Assembly (NCBI GenBank): GCA_000827205.1
Contig: KN832554.1
Location: 3,679,815-3,743,814 of the forward strand
Length of the DNA stretch: 64,000 nucleotides
Source of the DNA: Plicaturopsis crispa FD-325 SS-3
Lineage: Eukaryota; Basidiomycota; Agaricomycetes; Amylocorticiales; Amylocorticiaceae
Reading direction: 5' to 3'
The position numbers and the translations under genes were made by a program. Shown piece by piece: positions 1 through 10,263 of this stretch (positions within the stretch are counted from its first letter, which is position 1; each line of letters begins with the position of its first letter). The notes under the pieces are model-generated. The model was not told the origin of the DNA and searched no databases. It saw nothing but the letters and a program-made list of their open reading frames with translations.

Positions 1-229
1 AATTCATACTGACTGCTTTCATTCATCCACACTAGCTACATATCGTATGCCTATACAATGTGTGTGTCGAAGACGGCACAGGCTTTTCCCGCACGGGATA
101 AATTTTGGTCTCGACTGGTAAAAGCCGGTAGTTTCACTAAGTCCATCCGAAACACAGATAGTTTCATAACTAGAACGGTCTAGTATAAGATCGCCATTGA
201 ATGGGACTATTCTCGTTTCCGTCTCCGCC

Positions 230-1542
230 ATGGATCCCCCCTCCGCCTCAAGACCGGCTACCATCCTCGCTAACGGTACTGTCCCTCGCGTGGCTACGAA
301 AGCGTTCACTCTCACTAGTTTGTCGCCGGTCATGATTTGCCTTATCGCAACTGCTCTTTTCGCTCTCCTCGGCCTCTTGTGTGCATGGACACTCTCATAT
401 GCATGGCCGGGGTCTAAGGCCAAAAATAATCCTCGCACGCTCATCCTCCCTTCCATGCTGAGCCAAAAACACCCCGCAACTTTTCTCCCCTCCGCTCCTC
501 TCATGAGCCCTAGCATGATCAACTACGATACGACGGTCCCGCATGTCATCACTCTTCCCAAGGGCGCTCACGTCAAGCATATCAAGCGCTGGAGTAAATC
601 AGGGGAACCGAAGGCTCCCGCGCAAAGGCTACAGTTCAGTTTCCCCAAGGTTGCTCCCATCACCCCGTACTCGCCTACGGCCGATTACGAGGTATGTGAT
701 ACTTTTTTTATCAGCATCAACTACACTTATCTAATCCTACTCGTACATAGAAAAACCTGCTAGCCCTAAAAGACATGCCCACTACTCCTACCGGCGCAGC
801 GTGGATCCCAGTAGAAGTTGCGAAGGACGTCCTACCCTCCGACAATGTACACCGCGCATCGTTGCACACATCGCCCACCCCAAAAACTCGTGCCTTAGTG
901 TCTGGCACCTCCACACTGGTACAGCCTCAGGCGGCCGAGATCATCTCCCCCACCTCCATCAAAGCTCTCGATGCAGCGATGCTCAATTCTGACGAGCCAT
1001 CGAAAGGCAGGAGGTCGCGTCATGCCATGGTCAACGTGTCCAACGTATCCCATCGCTACAGCTCGCGTCGGGCTGGCGTTGCGACCATTGGTAAGGAGAA
1101 TTAGCCCCGTGTAGACTGCTGGGCTGCCGGGAATCATGCGTGCACCCATATAATTTGAAATCGCATGCATGATTTCTGCGGTCCGAGCTTGCTTCTGCCG
1201 TTGAATGTTCACGCATCAGCGCTCCCTGCGTGGATGGGCTTCGAAAGAATATGCAACCATGTCTGGGCTGTTGGGTCGTCTACCCTGACGCCACATCTCG
1301 ACATTCCCCTCCTTCTGCGCCTCGTCGCGGACAAACGTCCGTCGGTCTCCCAAAAACTTGCGGCGCACCCGCCCCTCGTCTCACGCATTACTCAGGCTAT
1401 CATCATGGATTCGGCCGACAATCTTCGAGATGCTTTGACTCAAAATAGTACTTCACTCCTGGGCAGTCCAGACTCATACCCGCCGTACAATCACCTAGAA
1501 GCCTCGACATATTCATATCCACCATCATGTTCGACACTCTAA
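230..1542 (+). CDS. hypothetical single-pass membrane protein
   Basis: I do not recognise this gene. The start is the ATG at 230 in a good Kozak setting (GCCATGG). Exon 1 runs to 691, a 59-nt intron (692-750, GTATGT...CATAG) follows, and exon 2 continues in frame. A GTAAGG donor at 1091 can join an acceptor at 1219; phase matches and opens a further frame of about 107 codons to a stop at 1542. Without that second splice the protein ends at 1104 (271 aa). The N-terminal part has one strong hydrophobic segment at about residues 28-52, followed by a basic, Ser/Pro/Thr-rich, probably disordered tail. No signature motif is visible. The first splice is convincing; the 3' half of the model is uncertain because the second intron is long (129 nt) for this genome. 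Confidence 0.45.
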
Positions 1543-2382
1543 GGGGCTTCCCTGCCTTCTATCGTTCCTCGACCCACTTCACGTCGACCCACTCTCATCC
1601 CGTCATCTCGCTCCGAAGCTTTGTTTTTTGCTCTCGCCGATTTCCTCGGCCCGACCTTTCCACGTCGCGCTGCACCGCCCCCGACTTTGTACATCGACAC
1701 CGGATCATGCTTGCCCGAACTACATGCAAGACTAGTCCACCGGTTTCCACGCACTTTCTCCGATACCCTGACCCCTCACTACGCGATACCCCGATATATT
1801 CCCTCCATTAATTGCTCGGACTTTCATTAATTGCGATGGGCCTTCGTGAGCACCCGCTGGACTCGTCGGGAACGAACTACTGGTTTCTGCGGTCCGTGCA
1901 TATGCTCTTTGCTGTCTGTTTATGCGTAACGTGGCGCTCAGCGCATGAACAGGCTTCAGAGAGTTGTATGCGAGCGGTACTTCGTTGCGTGCCACTTTCT
2001 CTTTGTAACCTGTTGTTTTTAATCTTACTATCTGTTCTGCTCGTACTTATTTCTCTCGACATAGCGTGTGCGATTTGTCCCCGTAACGTCCAGACTCCAC
2101 TGTACCCTTCTGAGCTGTACGGTCCGCGGTACCTTTGACCTTACTGATATGTTCCCCGACAAATTCAGTCGATGATTGGATCTGTATAATATATTCTGTA
2201 TTCCACAAAAAAGATAGCCAATTTACCTCATCTAAATCACTGTTTCTCTACTACCCGCCCGTCCGACCAAAATCTAGTAATCTGCTCAGTTTTGTAGGTT
2301 CTCGGCTGAAGTGATCTCGTCCACAATTCCCCGTCCATGCATTCGTTCTATGCCCAAACATATCAGTTCTCCCCCTCAGGCA
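1543..2382. other. intergenic, no supported gene
   Basis: Short open frames on both strands lack splice logic or family resemblance. The T-rich stretch around 1980-2230 looks like 3' untranslated or intergenic sequence. Confidence 0.5.
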
Positions 2383-5300
2383 CTAGGTCCCGAACGATGG
2401 TACATGCGAAGCAAATTTGCTCCTGGCACGGATCTCAGGTCCCCAACGAAGAAGCTACGGGAAATTGCAGGGTTAGCCAACGGCCGAGAGCACCAGGGAC
2501 ACGCAGTGAGACACCGACCGACTGACCACAAACGGTATGGTGATCATCAGAGACGCGATGCAACCAAACAATGTGCTCGACCACTTGAAAGTGAGGCGTG
2601 TGTACATCGTGGTCGTGAAGAGCGGGAATGTGGTACCGGCGATATTCCCTGCGAAGCGGTGTTTGTGATCTTTCGTATGTAGGATCTGGCTGCATTCGAG
2701 ACTCACGGAATAAGCTCTGTCCAGCAAGAGCGGAAGATGCGTACGGGCCATAACTGAAAAAAATAACTTGAACAATGAGGACGAATACAATGCAACATCA
2801 CCCACCAGTCAGCGAGGTACGTGGACACCGCTAGGTATATGATATATATTGACCAAGAGAACAGCTGAGTGCGAGGTTAGTGTCTGTTTCCGGATTAGCG
2901 AAGTCGCGCACTCACAACTACACCGACGGCCATGCCAACCCAGCTGACATCCTCAAAGGCTGTCCAAGCGTAAATGAACTGACTGAGCGCGAACATGATA
3001 CCTGCAGCGCAAGCAGAGTACAAGCGAGCTTCCTGGCCCTTCGTTCGAACCTTTCGTCTATACCCCAGCAAAATGAGCCTTCCACAAGCAGCAGATAAGA
3101 TGGTGTGCGCTCACTGGTATAATCGTTCTTGGTAAATATTTGAAACAAAGCCTAGCAGCGACCCAATCCTATCAGCCGGGCCGAAAGTGAGCATGGACGT
3201 GCATTTCTTTTTCATTGCTGTGCATACGTTATGGTAATAAACACCGATCCCACTTGGCCTTGATTGAAGCCATGCAGTTGTCTGAATGCTGGAGATATTG
3301 ACCTAGTACGAACTTGTCAGCGCTTGTTTTTTTTGGCATGAGGGTATCCTGAGAATCACTCGATGAAAGTATAGAGGATTCCCCATGCGAATCCGAACCA
3401 AAGCTACAGAATAATGCGTGAGCCCGCGGTGATCTAATCGCAAAGATACGGAAACTTACGCTGAATGCAATGACCACAGCCCTTGCTGTGAGATTTTTAC
3501 AAATACTCCAGCTAGATGTCGGGTGGATTGATGCAAAGGAACGCGATCAGGGCCGGAGCCCCTATTCGCTTCGGGAACGCTCCGCGCGGCAGCCTTCGGA
3601 CCTCGAAAATTTTTCAAACTCCCTTCCCAAAACAGCGCAACAGCCCCTATATCTCTCTCGGACATTGCGCCTGCCCTCGGGCCTTTCCTCGGGCTGCTCG
3701 GGCATCCATGTGCGGGTTATTAGCCCCTATAAACATTTCGACCTTGCGCGCGCTCCTCGGGCTGGCCGCGGAAATACCTTTGCGGCTACATTAGCCCCTA
3801 AACATCTTCAATTTTTTTTTTCGCGCTCGCTCGGGCATGCCTCGGGCATCCCCCGGACGTTGTATAGACTCAGTCCCTGTATGCGCGTGCATGGCCGTAC
3901 TGCATGAATATTTTCTTCATTTTCTTCGATTTATTTTCGATTTTTTTGTTTCACTTGTTATGCCTTGGTCTTAGGTGGGGTGGGGTATGTGAAGCAAAAA
4001 ATATATATTGATATTAAAGAAAGTACTATAACGAATACGCGACGGCGAAGGCGACAGCGCCGACGCCGTCGGCATATAGTGTGGGCCGGGTGAGCACAAC
4101 GACGACGCGAGCGGGGGATACCGCCGTGCCGCCGCCCTCGCGCTCCCGCTCGTGGTGCCGTGCTGTGCTCTTCCCTGCCGCGCTCCCCGTGGGTGCGCAC
4201 CCCGCGCCTGCCGCGCTCCCCGTTGTGCACACCCCGCGCCTGCCGCCCTCGTCACCAACCGCCGCCCTGCCCTCGCACTGCTTCTTGTCGTCGCCCGTGG
4301 TCGTTGTCCGCCGAGCGCGGCGGTGGCATTCCCAGAGCGGGTGCGCGGTGCGCTGGCACAGGCGCTGGCGCGCCGGGCGGATTTCCGCGCTGTGTGATGC
4401 GGAGGCGGCGTGCGGGGTTTGGTGCGCCAGCGCCCGGTCAACGCGGCCGGTTCGCACTGGCCTCGACGCGCCGCGGAATGCGAGGCGCTGGCGCGTCGTG
4501 GAGGCGCCGCGGTAGCGCGAGCGTGTAGGTGTGCGCTGAGGGGGGATGGGGGTTTTGTGGGGCCACTGCACTGTCGTGGGGCGTGCCGCCATGGCGCGCG
4601 CTGGCGCCGCGTAGACGGGGAACGAGGGGCCTGGGGGTGGGTTTGGGTACCGCGGGCGACGGCGTTCGTGCCGTTGGTGCGCGCTCGGGTTGACGTGGGG
4701 CGGCGTGGGGTTGTGGTCGTGGTAGAGGGTGGCGAGGGCGGCGGTGATGTGGCCTACAAAAAGCGGCGTTAGCTTTAAAACAAACGGTTGAAACGAAAAA
4801 GAGAACTTACTATAGAAAGAAGAAGAACAAGGGACACCCCCTGCATAAATGCAGGGGGTGGGATGGCGTCGTTGCGTGGAACGGCGCTGGCAGCGTTGAC
4901 GACGACGACGAGAGTCAAAACGAACAGCGACGACGCGTTGTTTTCGTTTTCAAACTCCGCCGGATTTCGCCGCGCTGGCGGTTTCCAGCGCCGTTTTCGA
5001 TGGCCACGGCCTCAAACGTGATCCTTTGCGCTCGAGAAAAATTGGAGGGCTTCGTGTATGTCTAGAGCCTATCCTAAAAAAGTTTCAAATTTTTTGAGAC
5101 CTCCAAAGCGAGCCAATTTAAGAAATGACATGGGATTATCATCTCCCAGCCACTTTGACACGGGTTTCTTGCATTTTGAGACATACCCTCGCGTTTTCAA
5201 GTCCCCAAAAAATTATATTCGTGTTCACAGGGTTAAAAAACACCCAGAATGATTTTACTGAGAAGTATGAGTGAGTGTGCCCACTCCTGTACCAGAAAAG

Positions 5301-8300
5301 ACGTCGGAAACAGCAGATCTGAGCATTCCGAGCCTTTCGGAATGCTCGATTCCAGTGTTCCATACGCCGTTTTGTGCTCCAGGAGTGGACACATCGGCGG
5401 GGGACTTTTCATAAGCTCAGGGAGTGTTGAGTAGTCCTCCCTGAGCATGAATATATTTTTTTTGCATTAAAATATCGCGAGGGAGCGATGAAGGAGACGA
5501 TTTCGCGTAGGAATTCATGTTGCGATAAGTTGCGACAATCTCGCACACCTTTTGTAGTCTCGCTGCATTTTTAGTGAACAAAAAAAATTCATACTTTGAA
5601 GGAACAATATATACACATAGACGAGTCCATTTACCACTTTACAGCATTTTTTCACCGCTGCTGACGCTGCAGAACGTCGTGCACGACGTGCTCGAGGCTG
5701 GCGCCACCGCGCGCGCACGGACCTGCGGAGTCTGAATTCGACCCCAATTCGGGAATTGGTTCGTTTTTTTTCTTCCCTCTTCCTCCCACCCTCGTCGTCC
5801 CAAACTCGCGTCGTCGCCGTCGTCGTCAACGACGACGGCCAGGCTGTAGCTCCCGGTAACGGGTGAGTCTTTTTTTCTCTCTTTTACTCCTTTTCTCCCC
5901 CGCCGCCGCCTATCGTATGATAGGCCCACCCACCCGGGCTAGCAGAAAATGGGCGGCGGCGGCCCTTTTTTTTTTGCTCTGCACCTGACTGACCACCAGG
6001 TTCGGCGCCAGGGAACGCCTGCGCGCTTCACCAGCCCCTTGACCCCACACCCCACCCACCTCAGTCAACAAACCCGCAACCAGCGCGACTACCAAGCGCG
6101 TCCGCTGCCAGCCACGCACAGCCAGCGCGCACTCGCGTCCCGCGCACTGGCGTCCCCGTCTCCGCGCTGGCCACCACCTCCGCCTCTGCCTCCACCGCCG
6201 CCCTCCACACTACCCTCTACCCCCCCCCCCCCGCCGTGCGCTGTACGACGCCCCGCAGCGCGACGACGCCCGGCGGCGCGACGACGCCCCGTGGTGCGAA
6301 GACGGCCGGTGCACGCCGCCCAGCACCATCGCCGTCTCGTCTGGCAGCGCGACACGAGGGCAGGGCCAGCACACCAGCGCGGAGGAGGCCGCCAGCGTGC
6401 GCCAGCTTGACGACGGGGCCCCCACCTCGGCGCTCATGCAGCCCGACCCGCGGCTCTACCGCGTGCACCAGCCCCGTCACACCGCCATGCCGTGCGGCGT
6501 GGGCACCCACACCCCCGCCGTCTCGCGCTGAGCGACAGACGAGCCCGCCAGCGCGAGCACCCGCCAGTGCGAGCACCCGCCAGCGCGGTGCCGTCGCGCG
6601 GCGTCAGCCCACCGTGTCGCCCGACCGCTGGCCGCTCTGTTCCACGGCAGCAGCGGCTGTTGCCGTAGTGCGGAGCTCGACACCGGCGGCGCTCATGTGC
6701 GCGCGAGCGCATCGCGCTGTGTCGCACAGCGAGCCAGCGGCAGCACGTGGAACGTACCGCATGCCCTCGCGGTGGTATTCATCCCGCCGCCGCCGCACTC
6801 GAGTCCGAGCGCGCTCGGGTGCTCCCCCCGTCTCCCCAACCGTGACCCAACCGGGTACCACTCCCGGTCTCCGTGGTCACAACCGGGGAGTACGGCCATA
6901 AGGGTGCACCCGCGCGCGCGATCCCCGCATCTACTGCGCAGTGCGCGGTAGATGCGGGATTTTTTTTTGGGTCCCTATTCGTGTTGTAGAGGGGTGCATG
7001 GCACCCCAGTAGAATAATAAAATTTTTTCACCGTTTTTTCCGAGCGGGAGCGTGCGCCTGCGTGAGCGCGGCCCTAGATAGATTTTGACCAAAAATGGAA
7101 CCATGTGAGCCTCGAGGCACGACGACGACGCGCCAAAGGCATGCCGAAGTCGCGCAAGGCATCCGAGGCCAGCAGTAAGCTTTGTAAGACATATATTGGA
7201 GCTCCGAAAGGCTGGCAGGAGGTGCCGAGAGTGGCCGGTAGCCGAAATTGTGGCTAGCAGGGCATCGCAATCCTTTGCATCAATCCCACCGACATCTAGC
7301 TAGAGTATTTGTAAAACACCCACTGCATCAGGTGATGACCACGGGCTCGGTGAAGAGGAGATCTGCAAAGCAAGTAAGATACAAAATCAGATGAAGACCA
7401 CAGCCGGACTACTCACAGACTGGCCGCGAGCACGATATCCAAACCCTCGTCCACAGTGACACATGCTCTACTTCCGCATGCGAATGATATGCCTCGTTAC
7501 CTGTCTCCTTACGAAGCTCACGAGCGACGCGAGTGAGCAAGACCAAGCTGCGGGTTTCCTGCATCGTGAATGGCATCATAATAAGGTATGCACCAATGAG
7601 ACTGCTCGTGCATTTCGTTCAGCATGGGGGTGTCACGACACTGGAGAGAGTGAGCATGCATACATGAGCTGTATCCATTGTATCCAGCGCCACTGGAGAT
7701 GGGGGTTCATCTCGATCCAGCCGGCGACGAGGGGACCTAAACCTTGACCGCCTATGCCCGCGACAGACATGAGAGCCATTGGTAGTCCACGCCTGGGCAA
7801 GGGGATATCAGAGGACAAATTTTAAATTTGAAGAACCAACGCACTGCTCAGGGCTCCAGATATCGCTGATTGTCCCTGGGACTAACATAGGGCCGGCTGA
7901 AGAGGCTGCTCCGGCGATGAACCGATACACAATAATCGACTGAATATTTGGTGCACTATGCAGGCCATTTTAGTACAGCGAGAAACATCGATGACAAAGA
8001 CGTACAGGGCTATGGCGAGGTTGGTGAGCAGAAAGAGGAATGTCGCGGCGAGATAAATAGGCCTTCGGCCAAAGTCTTCGCTTAGAGGAGCTGTGACGAG
8101 TGGAATGATACCACCTCCCAGAGCGTACATGCTCAGACCGAGGGTGGCGTCAATATTACTGGAGTTGAGATCGTGCATCATGGACGGGTAGCCCATCGAG
8201 AATGCCGATGTAACTGACGCTGTAAGATGGCGTTGTTTATATTGAAACATGGAATGGAATTGATATTGCTCACACGCAAAAGCGGTCAGGACGCAACCAG

Positions 8301-8541
8301 TGGTAGTGATCACCCATTTTCGCGCATACGAGAAATTGGCTGGATTCCGGGGATCGCTGCTCTCCCATTCGACCTACCACATTGGTTAGCGAGTGAACAC
8401 AAAATTTTGTGGACCACTTACATATATGATGGAGTCCTTTTCGTCCACCACAGACGGTGTTTTTGCTGTGCTCTCTACCAGGTCGGCGGCGGAAGGGGGT
8501 GACCCCAATGTCGCATTAAATTGAGTGGAATGTAGGGCCAT
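2383..8541 (-). CDS. MFS transporter (DHA1 drug/polyamine type), split by a transposon
   Basis: Major facilitator that would export drugs or polyamines by proton antiport at the plasma membrane; the substrate is inferred from family only. Reading the minus strand from the ATG at 8541, I can join 15 exons through 14 short introns into about 498 residues with no internal stop. Seen features: a hydrophilic N-terminus ending in a DPRNPANFS stretch, the motif-A-like LSEDFGRRP at about residues 117-125, GIGGQGLGPLVAGW then WRWIQWIQ, the loop ETRSLVLLTR, FTEPVVIAF at about 285-293, GQEARLYSAC, NIAGTTFPLFTTTMY, and a C-terminal GPEIRARSKFA. Length and motif order are normal for the family. The exon encoding FTEPVVIAFS is split between 7362-7342 and 3476-3460 by a 3.86-kb element; reading across one target copy restores that motif exactly. 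As sequenced the allele is probably non-functional. The P450 gene lies divergently 1.7 kb upstream. Confidence 0.85.
3470..3476. repeat. target-site duplication, left, copy 1
   Basis: ATGACCA immediately before the element end; the identical heptamer follows the right end at 7335-7341. It is part of the transporter exon. Confidence 0.85.
3477..3540 (+). repeat. left terminal inverted repeat, copy 1
   Basis: The core from 3495 (TTTTACAAATACTC, then AGCTAGATGTCGG and TTGATGCAAAGGA) matches the complement of 7271-7316 with few differences. The subterminal TTGATGCAAAGGAACRCG is also present at both ends of copy 2, so it may be the binding site of the mobilising enzyme. Confidence 0.8.
4805..4810 (-). 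promoter_or_regulatory. candidate antisense 5' splice site
   Basis: On the minus strand this reads TA-GTAAGT, a perfect fungal donor, 30 bp from hairpin A. The same TA-GTAAGT stands 29 bp from hairpin A in copy 2 (57144-57149), although the surrounding bases differ. This may mean that a minus-strand transcript of the element is spliced; there is no transcript evidence here. Confidence 0.3.
4835..4860. other. hairpin A, copy 1
   Basis: Perfect 12-bp stem (CACCCCCTGCAT with ATGCAGGGGGTG) and an AA loop. The equivalent site in copy 2 is also a hairpin, with an almost entirely different stem sequence, so the fold rather than the sequence is kept. Confidence 0.8.
5321..5347. other. hairpin B, copy 1
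   Basis: An 11-bp perfect stem (GAGCATTCCGA with TCGGAATGCTC) and a 5-nt loop. It starts 461 bp after the end of hairpin A. Copy 2 has the same arm and loop lengths, with two compensatory pair changes and one mismatch. Confidence 0.8.
5415..5446. other. hairpin C, copy 1
   Basis: A perfect 10-bp stem (GCTCAGGGAG with CTCCCTGAGC) around a 12-nt loop, 68 bp after hairpin B. I do not see a clear equivalent in copy 2. Confidence 0.65.
6921..6960 (+). other. hairpin D plus T tract, copy 1
   Basis: An 18-bp stem with one bulged C and one G-T pair, loop AGT, followed directly by nine T residues (6960-6968). A strong stem plus a T run is how RNA polymerase III transcripts often end; whether this is one is inference. 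Confidence 0.6.
7268..7334 (-). repeat. right terminal inverted repeat, copy 1
   Basis: Complement of the left end over about 46 core bases, with an outer part reading CACCTGATGCAGTGGG on the minus strand. The right end of copy 2 reads CACCTGATGGTGTGGG, so the outermost bases are conserved within each end more than between ends. Confidence 0.8.
7335..7341. repeat. target-site duplication, right, copy 1
   Basis: ATGACCA identical to 3470-3476. Reading the transporter exon across just one copy restores the codons for FTEPVVIAFS. Confidence 0.85.
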
Positions 8542-10263
8542 GGGGTCGACGGTCAGAGGTTCTGAGCAGAGGCAAGCTAATGCAGGTATCTTTCTGGTGG
8601 ATTTGTAAGTAACTTGTACTGCAGCGTTTGCCCGACGTGGTCAGTCACGCAATGAAGCTTGAGGCGCCCAACACAAAGCCTAACAGGGAGACACCGTCAA
8701 CACAAACATACTCAGAGCGCTTGAAGAGATTCTTGTACCTTACGGAACTTTCGGCATTCTTTTTGTCCAGATCGTCGGACATGCACAGAGAGGTCGAGCC
8801 ACTAGATACTCACCGGTTTACTATAGAAGTTGATGCATAACTGTTCGGCGCGGGGTTATAACTAACCCGTCGTCCATCAATCTTCCCTTGAGTCAGTCCT
8901 GCTCTCCGTTGTGAGCGGTACGATTCGCGTAGCGCACGGAGGCATAGTACCCTTGACGTTCGAAACACCACCACGGAGGAGGAGCCGGCAAGTCCTCAGT
9001 GGACGCCGTTCTAGACGTGCCGTTTCATAATAAAGCTTGTTTCTACCGAGCACAGGTTGGTAGAGACGCTGCGGTTCATGTGTCCTCAGAGTTTTAGAGC
9101 AAGCACCAAATGGTAAAAGTGTGCGAACTTGGTACGAACTTGGTTGGCGGCCCGGGAGGTCGCGGCGCCACAAAGAATGAAAGGAACATGGTGGCCACGT
9201 GTGCCAACCCAAAATTGACATGTTTCTTTAGTTTCAGTTCATACCGGCCTGTCCCTGGCCTGTCGTCGAAAGCGCTCATATCCTTGCACTTGTGCTAGCA
9301 TTCCAACTCAGCTGAAAATGCACCGTTCACAATCAAGAATGTCTGACTCTTCAAGATGCTAGCGACGTCGCTGGGACAAGCTTGAACCGTTCCGGCAATG
9401 GGTTTGACTTTCTGAGTGCAATGTACATTGTACAAGCTACATGATGTACTCCGCTTCCTGACACAACAGGTCACTTATGATACCTTCGCCCTTGTCTCCA
9501 TGATTACCGCTCCACAGACCAATCGGCGAGTTAAGATGTGCTGGGTATTGAAGCCGGTACACTCGTCCAACGCGGACCACCCTCATCTGACGATGCGCAC
9601 TCCGAAGCAGCCGCGCCCCTCTCCTCATCGCCGCTCTATTGCACGCCATTGCATTCCGTGGAGTTTCCGAGTCCTTGACTTGCCGTACTATCTTGATCAA
9701 CAGCACCAGCCGCGCCCTGCCGAATTCAAGGTGAGTTTACCTAGACATGTCAGGTCCTCCGGCTAGTGCATCCAGCAATGACTCACCGGACACTAACAAG
9801 CGCAAAAATGCAGGTAGACCATATGCTTTTGTGCTACTGCAAGCGACTTAGTCGATCTCAAAAGTAAGTCGTTATCTAAAAGAGCGTACTAGGACAACTG
9901 TGCTCAGCGCATCACTCCACATAGCAAAACGTTCGTTCATGATATCCTCCTCCTGACAGGCATGACTGCGCACTTGGGATTTGCTCGCAGGGCATCGGAC
10001 CGATTGAGGAGCAGGCTAGTATGGCTCGACCCTCATTCACCCCTCTTTTGGCTCGCCACAGAAATGAATGAATTAGAACGGTAACGAAATCTAGAGTCTG
10101 CAGCTCCATGGTACATTCCTTAGATCCCGGATGGGTCGAGTTTCAGTTGCTCGAGTCGTGTCCCGCACCGTCAAATCTATAGCCGGAAAGACCCTACTTG
10201 CGAGGATGAGATGACGCTGAGTGTCTTTCACTTGCTATAAAGTCTCTCGAAAGCTGAGTAGAA
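8542..10263. other. shared upstream region of transporter and P450
   Basis: A 1.7-kb stretch between divergent start codons. No open frame here shows a domain or a convincing splice structure. I see no repeat or RNA gene. Confidence 0.5.

Larger units (their letters stand above)
3477..7334. mobile_element. non-autonomous TIR element, copy 1 (3,858 bp, 7-bp TSD)
   Basis: Begins CAGCCC and ends CAGGTG, flanked on both sides by ATGACCA. The ends are imperfect inverted repeats: the first 60 or so bases match the complement of the last 60 or so, and weaker similarity continues about 200 bp further in (shared GGAGCTC and GCCTCGAGGC boxes). Inside, in order: a subterminal region rich in CCTCGGGC, a CpG-rich block (about 4030-4760), hairpin A (4835-4860), an AT-richer core with hairpins B and C, a second CpG-rich block (about 5640-6900), hairpin D (6921-6960) followed by T9, and the right end. 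No transposase or other protein family is recognisable; the long open frames in the CpG-rich blocks exist on both strands and look compositional. Copy 2 at 55628-59956 is colinear and in the same orientation. I cannot assign a superfamily. Confidence 0.85.

Noticed and set aside
19-522. Minus-strand 167-codon open frame
   Set aside because: Overlaps the plus-strand gene, which has a good start context and a proper intron; the minus frame has no features.
3958-4772. Long overlapping open frames in the CpG-rich block of element copy 1
   Set aside because: Open on both strands and in several frames at once, Ala/Arg/Pro-rich, no domain. A composition effect of GC-rich sequence.
6921-6960. Hairpins in element copy 1 as rRNA or tRNA genes
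   Set aside because: No tRNA cloverleaf or T-loop consensus, and no rRNA core sequence near them.
2383-8541. Calling the transporter a decayed pseudogene
   Set aside because: Apparent frame breaks are explained by 14 short introns; only the element insertion interrupts the coding sequence.
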